From: Psychroserpens luteus
GTDB taxonomy: Bacteria > Bacteroidota > Bacteroidia > Flavobacteriales > Flavobacteriaceae
Reading direction: 5' to 3'
DNA: 64,000 bases
Assembly (NCBI RefSeq): GCF_015319355.1
Contig: NZ_JADILU010000008.1
Location: forward strand, 62,001-126,000
A model generated the notes under the pieces. It was not told where the DNA came from and did no database searches. It worked only from the letters and a program-made list of their open reading frames with translations. Within the stretch, counting starts at the first letter, position 1. Each line of letters begins with the position of its first letter. Positions 33,233-41,021 of this stretch are shown in pieces. A program made the translations under genes and the position numbers.

Positions 33233-35965
33233 ATGAAAAATATTTTTATTGTTTTAATGCTTTTAATAGCAGGAATTTCTAGTGCCCAAGTTACCGTAAA
33301 AGGTGTCGTAAAAGACAGTATTGGCGACACTTTAGAATTAGCAAATATTATTGCTATCAACAAAGAAACAAAAGCCATGGCATCTTATGCTATTACCAAT
33401 GATAAAGGGGTTTTTAAGCTTGATCTAGATAAAAATACAGTCTACACTGTTCAGGTTAGTTATATTGGGATGAAAACAGTTTCAGAAACGATTACTACCA
33501 AAGAAGAAGATCTTACCAAAAATTATACACTTCAAAATGACAATGCACTTGCTGCAGTCGAGCTTACTTATGAAATGCCAGTAACCATCAAAGGTGATAC
33601 TTTAGTTTATAACGCAGATTCATTTAAAGATGGTAGCGAAAGAAAACTTGAAGACGTCTTAAAAAAATTACCAGGTGTTGAGATTAATGCTGACGGACAA
33701 ATAGAAGTCGAGGGAAAAGTTGTAACAAAGCTTATGGTAAATGGAAAAGATTTTTTTGATGGTGATTCAAAATTAGCTACAAAAAATATTCCTTCTAATG
33801 CTGTAGATAAAATTCAAGTGTTACGAAATTATTCTGAAGTTGGTCAATTGAGTGGTGTCAGTAATAATCAAGATAATGTTGCTATTAATATCAAACTAAA
33901 AGAAGGAAAAGAGAATTTTTGGTTTGGAGATATTACAGCAGGAACAGGAGTTGCAGACAACGACGGACTCTACCTCGTACAACCTAAATTATTTTATTAC
34001 AGTCCAAAATATAGTATCAACCTTATTGGTGATATGAATAATATTGGAGAAGTTGCATTGACAAATCGTGATATTAGAAATTTTGGAGGTGGATTTAGAT
34101 CGCCATCTAGAAGTAGTGGTACTAATATTAATTTAGGAAATAATGGTCTTAGTGGATTGACCAATGTTAGCAATGCTCAAAAAGTAGAAACAAAATTAGG
34201 AGCTGCTAACTTTAGTTATGCACCACAAAAAAATCTAGATCTTAGTGGGTTTTTTATATACAATAGCAGTAGATTAAGAACTAGAGAAGAGAGTTATGTA
34301 CGTTACACAGATGCAGAATTAGGTATTCCAGATGAAGAAACGGTACAAATAGGAAAAGAAGCATCAAACCAAGCATTAGCTAAATTGAGCGCTACTTACA
34401 AACCAAATTCTAATAACCAATTAGATTATGATCTATTAGGTCGTTTATCAAATGATACAGAAGTTCAAGATTTGTTTTCTTCAGTAGTAGGTAGTACAAA
34501 TCAAGTTGATAAAGTGAAACCTTTTAGTATCAATCAAAACTTAAGTTATTACTACACTTTAGATGATAAAAATATTTTTGCTTTAGAAGCGCAACATCTT
34601 ATTAAAGATGAAGATCCATTTTATAATGCTTTATTAGTAAATGACCCAACGAGTGACGATGATGCATTTGACAATACAGCAGAAGGTTTAGGTTTAGATC
34701 AAAATCAATTTGGTTATAACCTTAATCAAAATAGACGTATTAAATCCAATCAATTAGATGCCAAAGTAGATTATTACCACATTTTAAATAATAAGAGTAA
34801 TATCAACCTAACATTAGGAACCATATTAAGTAAACAAGAATTTAATTCTAATATATTTCAGTTTTTAGACGATGGGACATTTTTTGACCCAATAGCTACT
34901 TTAGAAGATGGTGAAGGCAACGTGTTAATAAATCAAAACGATACAGACTACAATTTTAGCGATGTCTATTTAGGATTTCACTATAGATTAAAAACTGGAA
35001 AATTCACAATTACACCTGGTTTCTCTTTACATTCCTACGGAAATAAGAATACTCAATTTAATGAAACGTATAAAGACAATTTCTTTAGAGTTTTACCAGA
35101 TTTTGAAACACGTATTCAGTTTAAAAAGAGTGAAAGTTTGACTTTTAATTATAACATGAGCAACTCATTTACAGATGTAACGAGTTTGGCAGAAGGCTTG
35201 GTTTTAAATAACTATAATAACATAGGTTATGGAAATTCAGAACTTCAAAATTCATTATCACATAATGTGAGTCTAAATTATTTTAGTTTTAATCTATTTA
35301 ATTATACAAATGTTTTTGCGCGTGCTTCTTATTCTAAGAATATTGATCAAATTAGAAGTCAAACAGAATTTGATAACGTTATTAGAACGAGTACGTATTT
35401 CAATTCTAATTTTGCAGATGAATCTGCTAGTGTATTTGGTCGTGTGCAACGTACTTTTAAAAAGATTCGTGCAGGCTTAAATGTTAATTTTTCATATAGT
35501 AAGAGCAATCAATTTATACAAGATGTCAGATCTGTCAATGAAAGTTTTAGACAAAGTTATACACCAGAAATTCGTACTAATTTTAAAACAGCTCCTAATG
35601 TAAGATTGAGATATGCTTACACAGTTACTGAAAATAATCAAGGCGCAAGTTCTACAACATTTAAAGTTAATGCACCATCTGTAGAGTTTGATGCGTACAT
35701 ATTAAAAGCATTTACGTTTAGAACAGATTATACTTATACAAACCAAGATGATGGTTTAAGACCAGCAGAGTCATTCCAAACTTGGGATGCGAGTTTAGCT
35801 TATAGAAAAGATAAAGATGCAAAATGGGAATTTGAAGTCAAGGCATCTAACTTATTAGATATAGATTCTAATATTAGTAATGGGTCTAGTAATATCTCAG
35901 TTTATAGTTCAGAAACTTTTATTCAACCACGTTTCGTAACCTTTAGAGTGATTTATACATTGTAA
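33233..35965 (+). CDS. Outer-membrane beta-barrel receptor (TonB-dependent receptor-like)
   Basis: A 910-residue protein with a signal peptide (FIVLMLLIAGISSAQ). Residues about 20-105 are a carboxypeptidase-like regulatory domain (VKGVVKDSIGDTLELANII, VSYIGMKTV). Residues about 115-230 are plug-like (YNADSFKDGSERKLEDVLKK, LPGVEINADGQIEVEGK, NGKDFFDGDSKLATKNIPSN). The rest is a large barrel ending FVTFRVIYTL with the aromatic/aliphatic outer-membrane terminus. This type of receptor accompanies GLPGLI proteins in many flavobacteria. The ligand is unknown. A window-wide octamer lies in the 61-nt gap upstream. Confidence 0.9.
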   Translation: MKNIFIVLMLLIAGISSAQVTVKGVVKDSIGDTLELANIIAINKETKAMASYAITNDKGVFKLDLDKNTVYTVQVSYIGMKTVSETITTKEEDLTKNYTLQNDNALAAVELTYEMPVTIKGDTLVYNADSFKDGSERKLEDVLKKLPGVEINADGQIEVEGKVVTKLMVNGKDFFDGDSKLATKNIPSNAVDKIQVLRNYSEVGQLSGVSNNQDNVAINIKLKEGKENFWFGDITAGTGVADNDGLYLVQPKLFYYSPKYSINLIGDMNNIGEVALTNRDIRNFGGGFRSPSRSSGTNINLGNNGLSGLTNVSNAQKVETKLGAANFSYAPQKNLDLSGFFIYNSSRLRTREESYVRYTDAELGIPDEETVQIGKEASNQALAKLSATYKPNSNNQLDYDLLGRLSNDTEVQDLFSSVVGSTNQVDKVKPFSINQNLSYYYTLDDKNIFALEAQHLIKDEDPFYNALLVNDPTSDDDAFDNTAEGLGLDQNQFGYNLNQNRRIKSNQLDAKVDYYHILNNKSNINLTLGTILSKQEFNSNIFQFLDDGTFFDPIATLEDGEGNVLINQNDTDYNFSDVYLGFHYRLKTGKFTITPGFSLHSYGNKNTQFNETYKDNFFRVLPDFETRIQFKKSESLTFNYNMSNSFTDVTSLAEGLVLNNYNNIGYGNSELQNSLSHNVSLNYFSFNLFNYTNVFARASYSKNIDQIRSQTEFDNVIRTSTYFNSNFADESASVFGRVQRTFKKIRAGLNVNFSYSKSNQFIQDVRSVNESFRQSYTPEIRTNFKTAPNVRLRYAYTVTENNQGASSTTFKVNAPSVEFDAYILKAFTFRTDYTYTNQDDGLRPAESFQTWDASLAYRKDKDAKWEFEVKASNLLDIDSNISNGSSNISVYSSETFIQPRFVTFRVIYTL

Positions 35966-35980
35966 AATATTTTGGGCGTT

Positions 35981-36035
35981 ACTATTTACTCATACCTACA
36001 AGGTTTTCAAAACCTTGTAGGTATGAGTAAATAGT
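35981..36035. repeat. Perfect 27-bp inverted repeat (dispersed palindromic element)
   Basis: Arms 35981-36007 and 36009-36035 are exact reverse complements around one C. The core CCTACAAGGTTTT resembles palindromic repeats scattered between genes in many Flavobacteriaceae genomes. The following 100 nt (to about 36135) continue with imperfect dyads, such as TCACGAA / ATTCGTGA, and hold no gene. Confidence 0.8.
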
Positions 36036-36146
36036 CAGGCTATTCGCTATATCTTTTTGAGAAAAACAAAAAGGATGTCGCTACAAACCTTTAGGTTCAC
36101 GAACTCGATACAAAAGAATAATAATTCGTGAGTAATCCTTAACGCA

Positions 36147-36189
36147 AAAGAAAAAGCCTTCTCATTATTTGAGAAGGCTTTTTCTTTTT
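36147..36189 (+). terminator. Strong rho-independent terminator
   Basis: AAAAGAAAAAGCCTTCTCA and its complement flank a TTATT loop and end in TTTTTCTTTTT. It separates the receptor gene from GLPGLI protein 3. Confidence 0.85.
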
Positions 36190-36282
36190 ACAGATAATCA
36201 GTTGTTTAGATGTTAATGTTATAATAAAAATATTTTACTGTTTAATTTTTAATTAAATTTGTTAAACAAAATATTGGTTATT

Positions 36283-37146
36283 ATGAAAACAATTTTCACT
36301 ACATTTTCTTTGTTATTATTTATGGGATTAATGATAATAAGTCCAGACAAAAAAATAAAATCAATTGAAACACAAGACACTAGAGAATTTCAAGGTCAAG
36401 CGACGTACATGGCAAAATCTTCATTAGATTTAGGGAGTTGGGGAGCAAGAATGAGTGAAGAGCAAAAAAAGGAAGTAAAGGCACGATTAAAAAATAGACT
36501 AGAAAAAACATACATGCTTACCTTCAATAAAACCGAATCTTACTTCACAGAGAATGATATGTTAGACGCCATGTCTGGAGCAACAGATTCTTGGGGAAAA
36601 AACTTTGCAGCAGGTGATCAGTATAAAAATGTGAAGACCAATACACAAATACAAGACCAAGAATTCTACGGAAAACGTTTTTTAGTAAAAGATAGCCTTC
36701 AACCAATTAATTGGAAATTAGGAAGTGAAAGCAAGCCAATAGGAAAATATATGTGTTTTAAAGCCACAGCATCTATCCCAACAGATGAGTTGACTTGGCA
36801 TTCATTTTCATGGGGAAAATTAAGACCTAGTGCTCCTGTTACTGAAAGTGGAGAAACAGAAGAGTTAGAAATTGATATGACGGAAGTAGAAGCATGGTAC
36901 TCTCCACAAATCCCTGTTAGTCATGGACCATCAGAATATTGGGGACTTCCAGGATTAATTCTAGAAGTAAGCGCAGGAGATACAACGATGTTATGTTCTA
37001 AATTGGTTATTAACCCAAAAGAATCTATTGAAATAGAAGCTCCAAGTAAAGGAAAAGAAGTGAATAAGAAAGAGTATCAAGAAACGATTGTTGAGAAAAT
37101 GAAAGAGTTTAGATCTCAAAGAATGGGTGGACGACCTAGAGGATAA
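36283..37146 (+). CDS. GLPGLI family protein 3
   Basis: A 287-residue third paralogue. The start is the ATG at 36283 rather than the TTG at 36259. The N-terminal hydrophobic stretch (TIFTTFSLLLFMGLMIIS) is a signal peptide or anchor. Landmarks: KTYMLTFNKTESYFTENDML, FLVKDSLQPINWKLGSES, the cysteine in GKYMCFKATA, AWYSPQIPVSHGPSEY, WGLPGLILEV and MLCSKLVINP. The short tail RMGGRPRG is again Gly/Arg-rich. A terminator separates it from the receptor, so it has its own promoter, in which no TTAAC cluster was seen. Confidence 0.92.
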   Translation: MKTIFTTFSLLLFMGLMIISPDKKIKSIETQDTREFQGQATYMAKSSLDLGSWGARMSEEQKKEVKARLKNRLEKTYMLTFNKTESYFTENDMLDAMSGATDSWGKNFAAGDQYKNVKTNTQIQDQEFYGKRFLVKDSLQPINWKLGSESKPIGKYMCFKATASIPTDELTWHSFSWGKLRPSAPVTESGETEELEIDMTEVEAWYSPQIPVSHGPSEYWGLPGLILEVSAGDTTMLCSKLVINPKESIEIEAPSKGKEVNKKEYQETIVEKMKEFRSQRMGGRPRG

Positions 37147-37171
37147 TTGATTAAGCCAATTTCCGAAGTAA

Positions 37172-37208
37172 CAAAAAAGCCTCCTCAATAAATGAGGAGG
37201 CTTTTTTG
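37172..37208. terminator. Bidirectional terminator
   Basis: A perfect 16-bp inverted repeat (CAAAAAAGCCTCCTCA and its complement) around a 5-nt loop, between two convergent genes. Confidence 0.9.
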
Positions 37209-37223
37209 TTTAAATAATGATTT

Positions 37224-39044
37224 TTAATAATCTCTTAAAGCATGAATAGTACCTGTAATAGTATGCTCAACCAAATCTATATCTAGATAAGTGCCACTAA
37301 AAGTCAAATCTATGTAGTCTCCAACCTCTCCAATTTCAGAAATGTTTAGAGTAATAGAAGTATCACTTCCAGTTGAATTTGGTCCAGTCGCATTTGTTCC
37401 ATCCTGAAAACTAAAATAGGTGTTTTCTGAAGGTGTATACACACCAATTGTTATTGGTGTTCCATCTTCATTTGAAATTCCAATATTAAATTGATTATTT
37501 ACATTTCCGATATTGTCATAATAAGAGACGACTAGATAAGATTCTCCATCAAGTCCACCTTGAATTCCGAAGTACTCAGTATATGTGTCTCCTCCATCAA
37601 CTTGATAAGTGATAAATTCATCTACAGTATTACAAGCTGCAATGGTACCTATATTTGTAATTGGAGAGGTATAGGTGAAACTAATAGAATCTGTTTCTTG
37701 AGCATTAACATAATCTACAGCATATAATTTAAAGATATTTGAACTGGAACTGCATCTCACAGTAGACAATTCAAATTCACCATCCTCAACAAAATTCATA
37801 TCTAGAAAACTGTTGACATTGTTAGTAAGCCTGATATATCCTTCAGAAATTGGATTTTCATTACAATCTGTAAAATTGCCAGTGACAGTTTCTGTTATCC
37901 ATTCACCACTATTATTTGTTGTTGTGATTTCAATGCTCGAGTCAGAGGTAAATGGACCAATATTACCATTATATAGACTGTTTTCGCAAATGTTACCACT
38001 AGCGTCATATACAATTAATTCTAAACTCTCATTACTTGGCACTAAACCACAAACCATTCCATTTTGATTTGTATTTCCTCCTCTTGCACCATATTGTGTA
38101 CTAGTAATTTGAGCATACAAATTAGATAATAAGTTGTCATTTTCGTCCTTAATAGTGATACACAAATTCACTGCTTCAGCAGGAATATCACAATTCCAAA
38201 ATGAAAAGTGGGACACCGTTCCAACGTAATTGTTACCAACTAAAGTGGCTGCACCATCTTCAATCCAATACCCATTCACTTCATCAAAATACCAAAGTGG
38301 TATTGAACTTGGCGCAGTTGCCATTAAACTGGCATCTACAGGCATTGTGATTTCTGCTGTAGAACCTTCTGCTAAGTTTAAATCTTCTCCGCTGTCTCCT
38401 CTTAATTCAACAGCTAACATGCCATAAGTTTGTAGCATGCGTTCTTCATTTTGTGCATTAGCAGCATACAGCATTCCAGGCATTTGGTCTGCCATATTTT
38501 CATTTGCTGGATCTAAATGATGCATAATGACAGTCACATTTCCGGAGTAAGTAGAGCCATCTGGCTTTATATAGTTTCCATCAAGAGCAACAGATGCTCC
38601 ATTTTGTAAAGTAATGGTTTCTTCTGTTCCGCTTGAGGTTGTACCAACTACCGTTTCGGCTAACATGGTAATGCGAACTTTATTTGTGCCTTCACTTGGT
38701 ACAACAGCTCTAGAGGCATGTATGAAGCCAGCTTTTTCAGCTTTTACATATCCGAAGCGTTGATTAACAGTAGCATTATTAATGATGAAAACTCCATTGG
38801 CATCTGTTGATGCTGTTGAGCTACCAATGCTAATAGTTGCATTCTCAATTGGGTTATTGTTGATGTCAACTACAGTCCCCAAAAATGTTCTTGAGATTTC
38901 ACTTCCAAAATTTTGAGCAAATGCTATTGGGTTTGGATCTGGATCTGGGTCTTGATTTTGAGGATTGTTTTGGTCATCGTCTTTGTTACAAGAAAAGAAA
39001 CAAAACATTAAAGCTACGAGTAAAAGTGATTTTGATAATTTCAT
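37224..39044 (-). CDS. Lipoprotein with carboxypeptidase-like regulatory domain
   Basis: A 606-residue protein with a lipoprotein signal peptide and lipobox (LMFCFFSC, Cys19). After the cysteine comes an acidic Asp/Pro/Asn linker (DPDPDPNPIAF), which in Bacteroidetes can favour surface exposure. Residues about 48-125 are a carboxypeptidase-regulatory beta-sandwich (FLGTVVDINNNPIENATISI, STDANGVFIINNATVN). The remaining 480 residues are beta-rich, with further Ig-like repeats and paired cysteines (FWNCDIPAEAVNLCI, TDCNENPISEGYIRL). No enzymatic motif. Its release from LspA-type processing is expected; the ligand is unknown. Confidence 0.8.
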   Translation of the reverse strand: MKLSKSLLLVALMFCFFSCNKDDDQNNPQNQDPDPDPNPIAFAQNFGSEISRTFLGTVVDINNNPIENATISIGSSTASTDANGVFIINNATVNQRFGYVKAEKAGFIHASRAVVPSEGTNKVRITMLAETVVGTTSSGTEETITLQNGASVALDGNYIKPDGSTYSGNVTVIMHHLDPANENMADQMPGMLYAANAQNEERMLQTYGMLAVELRGDSGEDLNLAEGSTAEITMPVDASLMATAPSSIPLWYFDEVNGYWIEDGAATLVGNNYVGTVSHFSFWNCDIPAEAVNLCITIKDENDNLLSNLYAQITSTQYGARGGNTNQNGMVCGLVPSNESLELIVYDASGNICENSLYNGNIGPFTSDSSIEITTTNNSGEWITETVTGNFTDCNENPISEGYIRLTNNVNSFLDMNFVEDGEFELSTVRCSSSSNIFKLYAVDYVNAQETDSISFTYTSPITNIGTIAACNTVDEFITYQVDGGDTYTEYFGIQGGLDGESYLVVSYYDNIGNVNNQFNIGISNEDGTPITIGVYTPSENTYFSFQDGTNATGPNSTGSDTSITLNISEIGEVGDYIDLTFSGTYLDIDLVEHTITGTIHALRDY

Positions 39045-39134
39045 ATTTTGATTGATTTTATTATAGAGTTCTATAGCTTAGATGCGAAACTTATAAAATG
39101 GTTGCGTCAAAAATTATAAAATATTGATTTTTAG

Positions 39135-41021
39135 TTACTTTTTGTACTTCGTGCGCTTTACAAAACGTGTCGCGTCATTTTGTAATAAATGATTATCTGT
39201 ATTAAATGCCTTTAGTTCAAAAGTAATTCCAGGATTATCACTCAAGTTGTTGGCTACAATCTCGTAGGCAATGTTTTGAGTGAAATCTTGAATGTTTTCA
39301 TGCTTTTGATGTTCTACTTTTAAAGCTTTTAAAAACAAAGTGAGATTTTCTGGTTTAGTTTCTTTCTTATAAATAAATTCAATACCCTTTTTTAAAATAT
39401 CTGTATTTGGGAAATTGCTAAAATAGTTTGTCAAACAGTTATAAGCATCTTTATTTGCTCTCCAACCTTGCAATAAAATGGTTTGAGCTTTTGGAGCATC
39501 TTCAATTTTATACTTATAAATTAATGAGGCTTTTACAAATTGAGAATTTTCAATATAATTGTCAATCACCATTTGATAATGAGTATTAGCATCTTCTTTT
39601 TTGCGCATCGTCTTATAAACATCACCTACTTTTTCGTGGTCTTCTAATTCTTTATAAAGTGTTATGGCTTTGTCATAGATTTTCCCTTTCTCATAAACCT
39701 CTGCAGCTTTATGCTTGTCTTTATTATATTTTAAATGAACAAGCGCAGCTTCTTGATAGAGTTGGCCTTCTTCTAAGGCTTCTGCTGCAGAGTAGTAATT
39801 TTTTAAAAGCTTGATATAAATTGAGGCTGCTTTTTTGTAGTCTTTTTTAGCAATGGCATCTTTTGCTAATTTTTCATATTGCTCTCTCAAAGCATTTAAG
39901 CGCTCATTATCCACAGTACCAGAACCTCCATTGTCATTGTTTTCAAATAAACGTTCTAGAATGACGACTACAATAACTACTGCAACTATATAACCAGCAG
40001 CTTTTAATAAGGTCCATAAAAACGGATATAAATTAGAATTAGCTATTCCTGTAAAGAATTTAAATAATAAATATACAATTGTAATAATAGTAAAATAGGC
40101 GAGTGCTTTAAAAATAAAATTAGAAAACCGACTATCGCCATCACCATTTTTAGAGAAAATACTCAAACTTCTATTTCCTGAATCTCTAGACGATCCTGCT
40201 AAATCTATAGGGATCGCAAATTTTAATGCTGCGTTTGGATTGAGTCGTAATAATCTCAAAAGTTTGTCTGTTTCTTTTTGGTTTTTATATAGGAGTTTTT
40301 CTAAATTCTTTTCCCACTTTGAGCTTCGTTTGCTTTGAGGTTTACCTTGAGATCCACCTAAATTATCTAACCATTTTAAAAGTCCGTTGCGTTCAACTTT
40401 AAAGTTTCCATTATTTCCTTGTGTTGCTGAAAATAGCGTTTTTAGAACATTGAGTTTTATTTTATCTACAGCACTTAGTTTTTCCTTTTTTGGTTTCTCT
40501 AATTTTAAATCTAAATCTTTTGTAATCTCTTCATCAGATTTAGAAATTAATTGAAAACTTAAAATTTCCGAAGGAATAAAAACAGAATCCTCAGGAACAG
40601 TAATTTGTAAAGGTAGAGGCGCTCTTAGTGCAATGAGATTAGCCCAGTTGATTTCTGTCTCAAGAGAAAACCAACCAAAATCTGGATGAAATATATGTGG
40701 TGATTTTAATAATTTTTGACTTTCTTCTAATGATATTTTTGGATTTATTTTAGAAAATTCAGGAATATAAATCACATCATTAATCGATTGAAAAATGGCA
40801 ACATTGGCAATGTGAGTATTAGATTTTAAGCTATCTAAAACCACAAAACAACCATAGATTTGATTTGCGATTTTGCTTGGGATAGCATACGCGTTTACGG
40901 TTTCTAAATCAATGCCTAAATTTTGTAATTCTTGGATCCACTCATAAGGATGAGCGCTTCTAATTAAAATACCTTTTTTAGGATATGTGTTACGTTTTGT
41001 TGGTGTAATATTAATCTTCAT
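39135..41021 (-). CDS. MoxR-system membrane/TPR protein (bpX6-like)
   Basis: A 628-residue last gene of the ternary cluster, overlapping the preceding gene by 11 nt. The N-terminal 160 residues are a soluble alpha/beta region (GILIRSAHPYEWIQELQ, FHPDFGWFSLETEINWANLI). A basic stretch leads to LLRLLRLNPNAALKFAIPID, which I associate with bpX6-type proteins of MoxR-vWA-propeller systems (name from memory). Two membrane helices at about 303-326 and 334-357 and a Gly/Asn linker follow, then at least six TPR-like helical pairs (about 377-545; YEKLAKDAIAKKDYKKAASI, YEKGKIYDKAITLYKELEDH). It is probably the membrane anchor and scaffold of the complex. Confidence 0.7.
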   Translation of the reverse strand: MKINITPTKRNTYPKKGILIRSAHPYEWIQELQNLGIDLETVNAYAIPSKIANQIYGCFVVLDSLKSNTHIANVAIFQSINDVIYIPEFSKINPKISLEESQKLLKSPHIFHPDFGWFSLETEINWANLIALRAPLPLQITVPEDSVFIPSEILSFQLISKSDEEITKDLDLKLEKPKKEKLSAVDKIKLNVLKTLFSATQGNNGNFKVERNGLLKWLDNLGGSQGKPQSKRSSKWEKNLEKLLYKNQKETDKLLRLLRLNPNAALKFAIPIDLAGSSRDSGNRSLSIFSKNGDGDSRFSNFIFKALAYFTIITIVYLLFKFFTGIANSNLYPFLWTLLKAAGYIVAVVIVVVILERLFENNDNGGSGTVDNERLNALREQYEKLAKDAIAKKDYKKAASIYIKLLKNYYSAAEALEEGQLYQEAALVHLKYNKDKHKAAEVYEKGKIYDKAITLYKELEDHEKVGDVYKTMRKKEDANTHYQMVIDNYIENSQFVKASLIYKYKIEDAPKAQTILLQGWRANKDAYNCLTNYFSNFPNTDILKKGIEFIYKKETKPENLTLFLKALKVEHQKHENIQDFTQNIAYEIVANNLSDNPGITFELKAFNTDNHLLQNDATRFVKRTKYKK

